Origin: an uncultured Collinsella sp.
GTDB lineage: Bacteria; Actinomycetota; Coriobacteriia; Coriobacteriales; Coriobacteriaceae
Assembly (NCBI GenBank): GCA_900543505.1
Contig: UQSB01000027.1
Location: forward strand, 1-28,119
Direction of reading: 5' to 3'
DNA length: 28,119 nucleotides
Made by a program: the position numbers and the translations under genes. The first letter of the stretch is position 1; every line of letters starts with the position of its first letter. Under the pieces are notes generated by a model. It saw only the letters and a list, made by a program, of their open reading frames with translations, searched no databases and was not told where the DNA came from. Positions 7,974 to 15,166 of this stretch are shown here, one piece after another.

Positions 7974-8420
7974 GTGCGTGCGGTGGTGCAGCGCGTGCTC
8001 AACGCCGGCGTGACGGTCGACGGCGAGTGCGTGGGCAAAATTGGGCGCGGCTATCTGGTGCTGCTGGGTGTGGGCCATGGCGACACGCGCGCCGAGGCCG
8101 ATAAGCTGTGGGGCAAGCTCCGGGGCTTGCGCATTAACGAGGACGAGAACGGCAAGACCAACCTGGCACTTGCCGATGTCGACGGCGAGGTTCTTGTGGT
8201 GTCGCAGTTCACGCTGTTCGCCGATTGCCGTCACGGCCGCCGTCCATCGTTTACGGATGCCGGCGCCCCCGATGTCGCCAACGAGCTCTACGAGTACTTC
8301 CTGACGCTTGTGCGCGAGGACGTCGAGCACGTAGCGCATGGCATCTTCGGCGCCGACATGAAGGTCGACCTCGTCAACGACGGTCCATTCACCATCGTTC
8401 TGGACACAGACAATCTGTAA
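7974..8420 (+). CDS. dtd: D-aminoacyl-tRNA deacylase
   Basis: The 148-aa enzyme removes D-amino acids (and glycine from mischarged tRNA-Ala) from tRNA. It has the catalytic signature SQFTLFADCRHGRRPSF and the C-terminal GIFGADMKVDLVNDGPFTI. The family usually has GPVT at that loop; here it is GPFT. The start is a GTG, with GAGGAG inside the end of rdgB as its ribosome site. A proofreading enzyme beside a D-glutamate racemase makes functional sense, but the neighbourhood alone does not prove a link. Confidence 0.93.
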   Translation: MRAVVQRVLNAGVTVDGECVGKIGRGYLVLLGVGHGDTRAEADKLWGKLRGLRINEDENGKTNLALADVDGEVLVVSQFTLFADCRHGRRPSFTDAGAPDVANELYEYFLTLVREDVEHVAHGIFGADMKVDLVNDGPFTIVLDTDNL

Positions 8421-8453
8421 GTAGTCAATTTTGGACGGGGCTTATTTAGCTAC

Positions 8454-8483
8454 TTGCGTATAGCGGCAACAGGGTGCTATAGT
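8454..8483 (+). promoter_or_regulatory. Promoter for veg-ispE
   Basis: TTGCGT (8454-8459), an 18-bp spacer and TATAGT (8478-8483), with an extended TGC just before the -10. It predicts a leader of about 60 nt ahead of veg. Confidence 0.6.
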
Positions 8484-8503
8484 ATTAGAGTTTTGTCTAT
8501 CTT

Positions 8504-8523
8504 AGGGGTATTATCCCCTTTTT
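8504..8523 (+). promoter_or_regulatory. Attenuator-like hairpin in the veg leader
   Basis: AGGGG (8504-8508) pairs with CCCCT (8515-8519) around TATTAT and runs into a T tract (8519-8523). It lies downstream of the promoter and upstream of the veg ribosome site. The stem is short (5 bp), so it may be a weak terminator/attenuator or a spacer hairpin. Confidence 0.4.
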
Positions 8524-8550
8524 GAATTGCACCTTCTGGAGGCCCTGTTC

Positions 8551-8847
8551 ATGGAAGAGATGGAAGTCAATCACGTCGACGACATCCACGAGAAGCTGAC
8601 CGATATGGTGGGCGATCGCGTTAAGGTGAAGGCCAACATGGGCCGCACCCGCGTCGTCGAGCGCATGGGCACCATCAGGAGCGTCCATCCGGCAGTCTTT
8701 ATCGTCGAGGTCGACGAGCGCCGTGGCCGCAAGTCGCGTCAGTCCTACCAGTATATCGATGTCCTCACCGGCCAGGTCGAGCTGTTCGACCCCGAGAGCG
8801 GCGAGCACATTTTTACCCCGCTCGGCAATCAGCTCGAGGAGCACTAG
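8551..8847 (+). CDS. veg: Veg family protein
   Basis: This 98-aa protein matches the small Veg family. The conserved core is present as GDRVKVKANMGRTRVVERMG, then AVFIVEV, SYQYIDVLTGQVEL. In B. subtilis, Veg is highly transcribed and stimulates biofilm matrix production; its molecular action is unsettled. CTGGAGG (8536-8542) fixes the ATG at 8551; an in-frame TTG at 8527 lies upstream of that site and is not the start. veg precedes ispE by 2 bp here, and in B. subtilis veg also lies close upstream of ispE, which supports the call. Confidence 0.85.
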   Translation: MEEMEVNHVDDIHEKLTDMVGDRVKVKANMGRTRVVERMGTIRSVHPAVFIVEVDERRGRKSRQSYQYIDVLTGQVELFDPESGEHIFTPLGNQLEEH

Positions 8848-8849
8848 CG

Positions 8850-9758
8850 GTGACCGATTGGTCCCTGACCCTTTTCGCGCCGGCAAAGATCAACCTCTAT
8901 CTGGGGGTTCATACCGAGCGTGACGCCCGCGGCTATCACAGGGTCGATTCCCTGATGGCAGCCGTCGGTCTTGTCGATACCGTGACGGTCACGCCGGCAC
9001 AGGCGCTGACCGTCCAGACGATTCCGGCATCCGACTTTCCTATGCAAAAGAATACGGCGTATCGTGCAGCTGCTGCTATGGCCGAGCATTATGGTCGCGA
9101 GGCAAACATCTGCGTGACGATTGAGAAGCGCATTCCATTGTGCGCCGGCTTGGGCGGCCCCTCGACGGATGCAGCCGCGGTCATTGTTGCCTTGGCGGAG
9201 CTCTGGGGAATTGATCGCACCGACCCCGCGCTCGACGACATTGCGCGGGGCATTGGTGCTGACGTTCCCTTCTTTTTGCATGCCAGCCCTGCGTTCTACG
9301 TAGGTGGGGGAGACGTGCTGGCAACTGAGTACCCCGCGCTGCCCGCAACGCCCGTCGTGTTGGTCAAGCCGCGCGAGGCAAGCGTTTCAACAATTGAAGC
9401 CTATCGACGTTTTGACGAGACTCCAGCGCCTGCGGACAAGCCCGGAGCGATCGCATCTGCCCTTCGTTCGGGAGACGCAGAGGCGGCCTACACGCTCGTC
9501 CACAACAACCTGGGAGTCATTTCCGCGCAGATGGAGCCGCGGATTCAAACGGTGCTTGACTGGCTTCGTTCACAGGACGGTACCATTGCCGCAAACGTGT
9601 GCGGTTCGGGTGCCTGCTCGTTTGCCATTTGCGACACCGCCGCCACGGCCGAAAGGCTTGCCGACGCTGCCCTGCAAAACGGCTGGTGGTCCTGCGCGAC
9701 GGAGCTCATTCCCAACACGGTTCGCATTGAAGCGCCAAAGAAATTAAAATTTCTCTAG
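8850..9758 (+). CDS. ispE: 4-diphosphocytidyl-2-C-methyl-D-erythritol kinase
   Basis: This 302-aa GHMP kinase phosphorylates CDP-methylerythritol in the MEP pathway for isoprenoids. The N terminus has APAKINLYL. The ATP loop is PLCAGLGGPSTDAA, where most relatives read GLGGGSSDAA; Pro-Ser-Thr is a mild departure. The C-terminal GHMP motif is CGSGACSF. It starts at a GTG 2 bp after veg, using GAGGAG at the end of veg as ribosome site, so the two are coupled. ispD and ispF lie 13-15 kb downstream on the same strand. Confidence 0.94.
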   Translation: MTDWSLTLFAPAKINLYLGVHTERDARGYHRVDSLMAAVGLVDTVTVTPAQALTVQTIPASDFPMQKNTAYRAAAAMAEHYGREANICVTIEKRIPLCAGLGGPSTDAAAVIVALAELWGIDRTDPALDDIARGIGADVPFFLHASPAFYVGGGDVLATEYPALPATPVVLVKPREASVSTIEAYRRFDETPAPADKPGAIASALRSGDAEAAYTLVHNNLGVISAQMEPRIQTVLDWLRSQDGTIAANVCGSGACSFAICDTAATAERLADAALQNGWWSCATELIPNTVRIEAPKKLKFL

Positions 9759-9795
9759 CACGCGGCGAAAAACTTTGTTACTATAGTCGAGCTAA

Positions 9796-9872
9796 CGGGT
9801 TGTGGCTCAGTTTGGTAGAGCACTGCGTTCGGGACGCAGGGGTCGCTGGTTCAAATCCAGTCAACCCGACCA
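9796..9872 (+). tRNA. tRNA-Pro (anticodon CGG)
   Basis: The 77-nt gene has acceptor stem CGGGTTG/CAACCCG, anticodon stem CTGCG/CGCAG with loop TTCGGGA (CGG at 34-36), T loop TTCAAAT, and encoded A-CCA. It reads CCG. A TATAGT at 9782-9787 may be its -10 box, only 9 bp upstream. A strong terminator follows. Confidence 0.95.
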
Positions 9873-9882
9873 GAGCATGAGG

Positions 9883-9911
9883 AGGGACCGCTTCTTGCGG
9901 TCCCTTTTTTT
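9883..9911 (+). terminator. Intrinsic terminator of tRNA-Pro
   Basis: AGGGACCGC (9883-9891) pairs with GCGGTCCCT (9897-9905), loop TTCTT, followed by a run of T to 9911. It starts 11 nt after the tRNA CCA. Confidence 0.92.
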
Positions 9912-9919
9912 AGCTATTG

Positions 9920-9948
9920 TTGTGATACCGCGACACCCGCGGTATACT
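9920..9948 (+). promoter_or_regulatory. tatA promoter with overlapping palindrome
   Basis: TTGTGA (9920-9925), a 17-bp spacer and TATACT (9943-9948) form a good sigma-70-type promoter. A perfect 8-bp inverted repeat, ATACCGCG (9925-9932) and CGCGGTAT (9938-9945), fills the spacer and overlaps the -10. Its position suits a repressor operator. No candidate regulator is encoded nearby. Confidence 0.6.
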
Positions 9949-9984
9949 CATTCGAGCTTGTCTCGCTGTATTGTGGAGGTCTAC

Positions 9985-10260
9985 ATGTTTGGACTGAGGG
10001 CTCCTGAGCTCATCATTATTCTCGTTGTTGTCCTGATTATCTTCGGGCCCAAGAACCTGCCGAAGCTCGGCAAGTCCCTCGGCTCTACCGTCAAGAATAT
10101 CCGCGAGGGTATGGAGGGCGACGATAAGGGCGAAACCAAGCAGGCCGAGGAGGTCGTGGTCGAGCAGTCCGAGGAGGACAAGGAGATCGCTGAGCTCGAG
10201 GCCAAGCTCGCTGCTGCCAAGAAGAAGCAGGCAGAGGACAGCGACGCGGACGCAGAGTAG
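9985..10260 (+). CDS. tatA: Sec-independent protein translocase protein TatA
   Basis: The 91-aa product has the TatA/E layout: a single membrane helix (about residues 6-21), the FG hinge in IFGPKNLPKLGKSLG, an amphipathic helix, and a charged Glu/Lys-rich tail. It forms the twin-arginine export pore with TatC, which is not in this window. GGAGG (9975-9979) sets the ATG 5 nt later. It is a single-gene unit between its own promoter and a terminator. TatB is a possible alternative, but the short tail and FGPK motif fit TatA. Confidence 0.88.
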   Translation: MFGLRAPELIIILVVVLIIFGPKNLPKLGKSLGSTVKNIREGMEGDDKGETKQAEEVVVEQSEEDKEIAELEAKLAAAKKKQAEDSDADAE

Positions 10261-10285
10261 TCCCATCCCTTTGGGGTGAGCACCT

Positions 10286-10318
10286 GACCGGCTTGCCCGC
10301 AGGCTAGCCGGTCTTTTT
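10286..10318 (+). terminator. Intrinsic terminator of tatA
   Basis: GACCGGCT (10286-10293) pairs with AGCCGGTC (10306-10313) and five T follow. Confidence 0.88.
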
Positions 10319-10366
10319 CGTTTTGTTGACAGTTGATCGTTACATCATAGTTGGGGAGATATCCGT

Positions 10367-10837
10367 ATGGACGCAAGCCAGATCGTACTGACCGCTGAGG
10401 GCCGCCAGAAGCTCGTCGAGGAGCTCGCTTGGCGTGAGGGCGATTACGCCAAGGAGATCGTCGAGGACATCAAGGAAGCCCGCGCGTTCGGCGACCTTTC
10501 GGAGAACTCCGAGTACGACGCCGCCAAGGACAAGCAGGCCCAGAATGCTGCTCGCATTGCCGAGATTCAGGCCATCCTCGCCAACGCTCAGGTTGCTGCC
10601 ACCACGGGCGATCTGACCGTCTCCATCGGTTCCACCGTTTCTCTGATCGATCCCAACGGTGAGGTCATGGAAGTCACGCTCGTCGGTACCACCGAGACCA
10701 ACTCGCTCGAGCACAAGATCTCCAACGAGTCTCCGGTCGGTCATGCCATCATCGGTCACGGCGAGGGCGACTCCGTCGAGGTCGTTACGCCTTCGGGCAA
10801 GACCCGCGTCTACACCATCGCAAAGATTGCACGCTAG
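10367..10837 (+). CDS. greA: Transcription elongation factor GreA
   Basis: The 156-aa protein enters the RNA polymerase secondary channel and stimulates cleavage of backtracked transcripts. The N-terminal coiled coil carries the acidic tip motif in FGDLSENSEYDAAK (Asp and Glu between its helices). The C-terminal FKBP-like domain shows SPVGHAIIGHGEGD. GGGGAG lies 8 nt before the ATG. A TTGACA at 10326-10331 may be its -35, but no matching -10 stands at normal spacing. Confidence 0.95.
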   Translation: MDASQIVLTAEGRQKLVEELAWREGDYAKEIVEDIKEARAFGDLSENSEYDAAKDKQAQNAARIAEIQAILANAQVAATTGDLTVSIGSTVSLIDPNGEVMEVTLVGTTETNSLEHKISNESPVGHAIIGHGEGDSVEVVTPSGKTRVYTIAKIAR

Positions 10838-10865
10838 ACCACGGTCCCGCGTAAAGGTATGTTTT

Positions 10866-10898
10866 CGCTCCCTGGGACCGAATCCTGGGGAGCGTTTT
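10866..10898 (+). terminator. Terminator-like hairpin between greA and lysS
   Basis: CGCTCCC (10866-10872) pairs with GGGAGCG (10888-10894) and TTTT follows. It lies just upstream of the lysS ribosome site, so it may end greA transcription or attenuate lysS. Confidence 0.65.
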
Positions 10899-10915
10899 AA
10901 TTTGAGGAGCTAACT

Positions 10916-12880
10916 ATGGCAGAGAACCAGAACGCCGCCGAGCAGGCATCGACGCTCAACGACGAGCGCGCCACGCGCCTGGCCAAGCGCGCCGCCCTGT
11001 TCGAGGCGGGCCAGAACCCCTATCCCGAGCACTCCGAGATTGAGGACTACGTCGTCGACATCGAGACTAAGTACGCCGAGCTCACCGATGGCGAGGACAC
11101 CGAGGACGTCGTGAAGATCGGCGGCCGTGTGGTCGCCAAGCGCGGTCAGGGCAAGATCATGTTCATCGTCGTGCGCGACGCGACCGGCGAGATCCAGCTG
11201 TTCTGCCGCATCAACGATATGGACGAGGCCGCCTGGAATACGCTCAAGGCCCTCGACCTGGGCGATATCCTGGGCGTGACCGGCGTGGTCGTGCGTACCA
11301 AGCGTGGTCAGCTTTCCGTTGCCCCCAAGAGCGCGACGCTGCTGTCCAAGGCCGTTCGCCCGCTGCCCGAGAAGTTCCACGGTCTCTCCGACAAGGAGAC
11401 CCGCTATCGTCAGCGTTATGTCGACTTGATCGCCAACGACGACGTTCGCAAGACCTTCAGCAAGCGCTCGCAGATCCTCTCCACGTTCCGCCACTTTATG
11501 GAGTCCGACGGCTACATGGAGGTCGAGACCCCTATCCTGCAGACCATCCAGGGCGGAGCAACTGCCAAGCCGTTCATCACGCACTTCAACGCGCTCGATC
11601 AGGAGTGCTACCTGCGTATTGCCACCGAGCTGCACCTCAAGCGCTGCATCGTCGGCGGCTTTGAGCGCGTCTTCGAGATCGGCCGCATCTTCCGCAACGA
11701 GGGTATGGACCTCACCCACAACCCCGAGTTCACCACGATGGAGGCTTACCGCGCCTTCTCCGATCTCGAGGGCATGAAGGCGCTCGCCCAGGGTGTCATT
11801 AAGGCCGCTAACAAGGCTATCGGCAATCCCGAGGTTATTGAGTACCAGGGCCAGACCATCGACCTTTCCGGTGAGTGGGCAAGCCGTTCCATGACCGATA
11901 TCGTCTCTGACGTTATTGGTAAGCAGGTCGCCATCGACACACCGGTTGAGGAGCTTGCTGCCGCCGCGCGCGAGAAGGGCCTGGAGATCAAGCCCGAGTG
12001 GACCGCCGGCAAGATCATCGCCGAGATCTATGACGAGCTGGGCGAGGACACCATCGTCAACCCCACCTTCGTGTGCGATTACCCCATCGAGGTTAGCCCG
12101 CTTGCCAAGCGCTTTGAGGATGACCCGCGCCTGACCCATCGCTTTGAGCTGGTCATCGCCGGCCACGAGTACGCGAACGCGTTCTCCGAGCTCAACGACC
12201 CGGTCGACCAGGCCGAGCGCTTCGCCGCCCAGATGGCCGAGAAGGCCGGCGGCGACGACGAGGCCATGGAGTACGACGAGGATTACGTGCGTGCCCTCGA
12301 GTACGGTATGCCTCCCGCGGGCGGCATCGGCATCGGTATCGACCGCGTGGTCATGCTGCTCACCAACCAAGCTTCCATCCGCGACGTGCTGCTGTTCCCG
12401 CACATGAAGCCCGAGAAGGGTTTCCAGTCCGGTGCCGCTGCTGCCAAGGCCGCCGAGGCCGGCAACGCCGCGAGCCCCTTCGTCAAGCCGCTTAAGCCCA
12501 CGGTTGATTATTCCAAGATTGCCGTTGAGCCGCTGTTTGAGGAGTTCGTCGACTTTGATACCTTCTCCAAGAGCGACTTCCGCGCCGTGAAGGTCAAGGC
12601 ATGCGAGGCCGTCAAGAAGTCCAAGAAGCTGCTGAACTTTACGCTCGATGACGGCACCGGCACCGACCGCACCATCCTCTCCGGCATTCACGATTATTAC
12701 GAGCCCGAGGACCTGGTCGGCAAGACCCTACTCGCCATCACCAACCTGCCTCCGCGCAAGATGATGGGCATCCCCAGCTGTGGCATGCTCATCAGCGCCA
12801 TCCACGAGGAGGAGGGCGAGGAGCGTCTCAACCTGATCCAGCTCGACGATTCCATCCCTGCCGGCGCAAAGATGTACTAA
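10916..12880 (+). CDS. lysS: Class II lysyl-tRNA synthetase with C-terminal tRNA-binding domain
   Basis: The 654-aa enzyme charges tRNA-Lys. It has an N-terminal OB fold (KIGGRVVAKRGQGKIMF), class II motif 2 (FRNEGMDLTHNPEF, from residue 259) and motif 3 (GGIGIGIDRVVML, from residue 469). Bacterial LysRS normally ends near residue 500. Here an Ala/Lys linker leads to an extra domain at about 541-654. It reads DFRAVKVKACEAVKKSKKLL, ILSGIHDYYEPEDLVGK, NLPPRKMMGIPSCGM and AGAKMY, the EMAP-II/Trbp111-type tRNA-binding fold usual on MetRS or PheRS. Reading is continuous, so the fusion is real in this sequence. GAGGAG sits 8 nt before the ATG. Confidence 0.95.
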   Translation: MAENQNAAEQASTLNDERATRLAKRAALFEAGQNPYPEHSEIEDYVVDIETKYAELTDGEDTEDVVKIGGRVVAKRGQGKIMFIVVRDATGEIQLFCRINDMDEAAWNTLKALDLGDILGVTGVVVRTKRGQLSVAPKSATLLSKAVRPLPEKFHGLSDKETRYRQRYVDLIANDDVRKTFSKRSQILSTFRHFMESDGYMEVETPILQTIQGGATAKPFITHFNALDQECYLRIATELHLKRCIVGGFERVFEIGRIFRNEGMDLTHNPEFTTMEAYRAFSDLEGMKALAQGVIKAANKAIGNPEVIEYQGQTIDLSGEWASRSMTDIVSDVIGKQVAIDTPVEELAAAAREKGLEIKPEWTAGKIIAEIYDELGEDTIVNPTFVCDYPIEVSPLAKRFEDDPRLTHRFELVIAGHEYANAFSELNDPVDQAERFAAQMAEKAGGDDEAMEYDEDYVRALEYGMPPAGGIGIGIDRVVMLLTNQASIRDVLLFPHMKPEKGFQSGAAAAKAAEAGNAASPFVKPLKPTVDYSKIAVEPLFEEFVDFDTFSKSDFRAVKVKACEAVKKSKKLLNFTLDDGTGTDRTILSGIHDYYEPEDLVGKTLLAITNLPPRKMMGIPSCGMLISAIHEEEGEERLNLIQLDDSIPAGAKMY

Positions 12881-12883
12881 CTA

Positions 12884-12910
12884 GTTACGCGGTTCTACGA
12901 ACCGCGTAAC
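12884..12910 (+). repeat. Perfect 11-bp hairpin after lysS
   Basis: GTTACGCGGTT (12884-12894) and AACCGCGTAAC (12900-12910) pair perfectly around CTACG, 3 bp past the lysS stop. No T run follows, so it is not a standard intrinsic terminator; it may stabilise the 3' end. Confidence 0.65.
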
Positions 12911-12929
12911 GGCTCGACGCTGCGCGGGC

Positions 12930-13016
12930 CGCATTTGGGCAATCTGACGTTCAACTTCAAGGGCGCGACCAGAAGGTCAGCGCCCTTTCGTTTCACGCCA
13001 CCTTGCCTCAAATGCG
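12930..13016. repeat. Nested inverted repeat in the lysS-thrE gap
   Basis: The outer arms 12930-12942 and 13003-13016 pair over 13 bp with one bulged T. The inner hairpin is GGGCGCGACC (12961-12970) with GGTC-A-GCGCCC (12975-12985), followed by TTTCG. The inner part could terminate lysS. The whole gap, 12881-13298, also holds GC-rich partial direct repeats around 13000-13120 and the REP-like pair at 13127-13172. I see no credible gene in it. Confidence 0.55.
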
Positions 13017-13126
13017 ACCCGCTCGCTGACTTATGCTCAACCTGCGGCGCCATTTTGCTTGAAGGCACCTTGCTCGCTCTGGCGGGCTTTCGCTGTCCGT
13101 CCTCTACCTGCGGCGTTGCCCTGGTT

Positions 13127-13172
13127 GGCACTTAGGGACGTTCCTCTTGTGCCGGCACTTGGGGACGGTCCT
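13127..13172. repeat. Paired 19-bp REP-like repeats (GGCACTTRGGGACGKTCCT)
   Basis: Two direct copies at 13127-13145 and 13154-13172 differ at two positions and are 8 bp apart. The intervening GTGCC is the reverse complement of the GGCAC at the start of each copy, so each can fold. The GGGAC-TCC core is of the kind found next to IS200-like REP-associated transposases. No transposase is encoded in this window. Confidence 0.6.
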
Positions 13173-13298
13173 AGCCGCCTGGGGTCTACCGGTGCATTGG
13201 GGGTTTACGCCTTCCGTGCATGACAGTCGTCTCTTTTATGTTTCCTTTAGCCGTCGCTGCCTAGGATGGGGGTTAGTCGGTAGGAAGGGAGCGTCTGT

Positions 13299-14867
13299 AT
13301 GGACGACGCGAGCGATCGTGCAATCGAAGAGGACATGCTCAATCAGTTCAACTATTTTGATGATGAGGACGAGGAGCCGATCGACCGTCGCGAGCCGGCA
13401 TCGCTTGACTCATTTGACCTAGTGGGTGAAGGGGCTGATGAGGTTGAGAATGAATCGACGGAACCCCCACAGCCTTCGCGCCCCGACCCGCTGCTTTCGA
13501 GAATCTCTTTGCACCACGGTGTCCGTGCCGGCGCGCTCCATATGAAAACTGACTGGCGCCAGATCGTGACGGCAGGCGATGAGCTTGCCGTCGATGCGCC
13601 ACTTACCGACAAATCATCCATCATTTGTCGCACCGGTATGCTTATGCTCGCGAGCGGAACGGGTGCCTGGCGTGTACGCGATACCATGAATCGCATCGCC
13701 GCCGTGCTCGGTGTCACCATCCACGTTGACTTAAGTCTCCTGTCGTTTGAGTGTACTTGTATTGAAGATGGTCACTGCTTTAACGAAGTCGTCAGCTTGC
13801 CCACAACGGGCGTCAATACCCATCGCATTTGGATGATGGAGAGCTTCCTAAAGGAAATCGAGACATATGGCCGTCGTTTTACGGTGCATGAGTATCACGA
13901 GATGCTCAAGACCGTTGAGAGTTCAAAACCTGATTACACTCCCTGGCAACAGGGCCTTGCGGCAGCCTGTGCTTGCGGCGCCTTCGTCTTTTTGCTCGGC
14001 GGCGGCCCTATCGAGATGGCCTGTGCATTTGTGGGCGCTGGTGTCGGCAACTTTGCTCGCTCCCATATTCTTAAGCAGGGCCTTGGCCAGTTTAGCGCGC
14101 TGACGATCGGCGTTGCACTCGCTTGCGTCTCGTATCTGCTGGCATTGCTCGGTCTTGGCCAGGTCATACCGGGGGCAATGTCGCACCAAGAAGGCTATAT
14201 CGGCGCCATGCTCTTTGTGATTCCCGGCTTTCCTCTCATTACGGCAGGTCTCGACATCGCTAAGCTCGACATGCGAAGCGGCATTGAGCGTCTTTCGTAT
14301 GCTGTGTCGATTATTGTGATGGCGACGCTCGTAGGTTGGATGGTTGCCGAGTGTGTTGGCCTGGCGCCGGACGACTTTGCGCCGCTCGGCCTTTCGCCGC
14401 TTGCCCTTACGCTCTTGCGCGTGGTAATGAGCTTCGTTGGCGTATTCGGCTTCTCAGTGATGTTCAACAGCCCGGTAAAGATGGCCACGGCAGCTGGGCT
14501 GATCGGCGCCGTGTCCAATACCTTGCGCCTTACGCTCGTCGATGCGCCGACGCTGTTTCCCTTTCTGGGCCTGAGCGTAGGTATGCCTCCCGAGGCGGCA
14601 GCGTTTATCGGCGCGCTGGTATCGGGGCTGCTCGCGAGCTTAGCCGAAATCAAGCTCACCTACCCACGTATCGCCCTCACGGTGCCATCGATTGTCATTA
14701 TGGTGCCGGGCTTGTATCTGTATCGCTCGATGTATTACATGTGCACCTTCGACACGGTCAATATGCTCGGCTGGTTTGTGCGTGCAGTGCTCATTGTGGC
14801 GTTTCTGCCCGTTGGCCTGGGCGTGGCGAGAACCCTCACCGACTCTCGCTGGCGCCACACCAGCTAA
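13299..14867 (+). CDS. Threonine/serine exporter (ThrE) family membrane protein
   Basis: The 522-aa protein matches the two-part ThrE family. After an acidic, Pro/Ser-rich N-terminal stretch of about 75 residues comes the first conserved domain with GTGAWRVRDTMNRIA. From about residue 215 onward there are roughly ten hydrophobic helices, the first five belonging to that domain. The last set (from about residue 365) matches the second, smaller ThrE domain. Relatives such as Corynebacterium ThrE export threonine and serine by proton-motive force; the substrate here is inferred. A GGAAGGGAG stretch precedes the ATG. It stands alone between two repeat-rich gaps, with no adjacent regulator. Confidence 0.8.
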   Translation: MDDASDRAIEEDMLNQFNYFDDEDEEPIDRREPASLDSFDLVGEGADEVENESTEPPQPSRPDPLLSRISLHHGVRAGALHMKTDWRQIVTAGDELAVDAPLTDKSSIICRTGMLMLASGTGAWRVRDTMNRIAAVLGVTIHVDLSLLSFECTCIEDGHCFNEVVSLPTTGVNTHRIWMMESFLKEIETYGRRFTVHEYHEMLKTVESSKPDYTPWQQGLAAACACGAFVFLLGGGPIEMACAFVGAGVGNFARSHILKQGLGQFSALTIGVALACVSYLLALLGLGQVIPGAMSHQEGYIGAMLFVIPGFPLITAGLDIAKLDMRSGIERLSYAVSIIVMATLVGWMVAECVGLAPDDFAPLGLSPLALTLLRVVMSFVGVFGFSVMFNSPVKMATAAGLIGAVSNTLRLTLVDAPTLFPFLGLSVGMPPEAAAFIGALVSGLLASLAEIKLTYPRIALTVPSIVIMVPGLYLYRSMYYMCTFDTVNMLGWFVRAVLIVAFLPVGLGVARTLTDSRWRHTS

Positions 14868-14901
14868 TTGGTGCAAATGAAACTGATCCGCAAAACATGA
14901 A

Positions 14902-14993
14902 CGTGGATAATCTCCCGTTTTTGGCCTGTTTACGGGCTCAAAACGGGAGATTATCCACGCTCGTGGAATGGGTGTCCGAAAATCCACGCTCGT
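14902..14993. repeat. Perfect 20-bp inverted repeat with a 12-bp direct repeat
   Basis: CGTGGATAATCTCCCGTTTT (14902-14921) is matched without error by its reverse complement at 14940-14959, around an 18-nt loop. The outer part of the right arm continues as ATCCACGCTCGT (14953-14964), which recurs exactly at 14982-14993. No T run follows the hairpin. The 299-bp thrE-clpC gap also carries the clpC promoter and leader hairpin, and no gene. Confidence 0.8.
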
Positions 14994-15078
14994 TGGGCCG
15001 ATGCAGACGCACCTGGCAATTCCTTTTTTGTAGACGTTGTCGCGCGGCTACGGGCGGGAAAGGTCCCAACGGTTAACA

Positions 15079-15129
15079 TATACTCCATATGGGTAAAGAG
15101 ACCAAAGCGCTGCCGCGGGGCGGCGCTTT
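15079..15129 (+). promoter_or_regulatory. clpC -10 box and leader hairpin
   Basis: TATACT (15079-15084) is a candidate -10. Twenty bases later, AAAGCGC (15104-15110) pairs with GCGCTTT (15123-15129), with inner GCC/GGC pairs, giving a very stable stem between the promoter and the clpC ribosome site. No CtsR- or ClgR-type operator could be recognised with confidence. Confidence 0.45.
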
Positions 15130-15166
15130 GCGTTTGAAAAAACTAGCTCGTCTAAGAGGAACTAGC

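Noticed and set aside
12935..13135. 66-codon plus-strand frame with two CxxC pairs resembling a zinc ribbon
   Set aside because: It starts at a TTG with no ribosome site and lies across the nested inverted repeat and other repeats. The cysteines are probably chance.
15089..15166. Possible 26-residue N-terminal extension of ClpC
   Set aside because: It runs through a GC-rich leader hairpin just after the -10 box. The family start MLDRFT has its own ribosome site.
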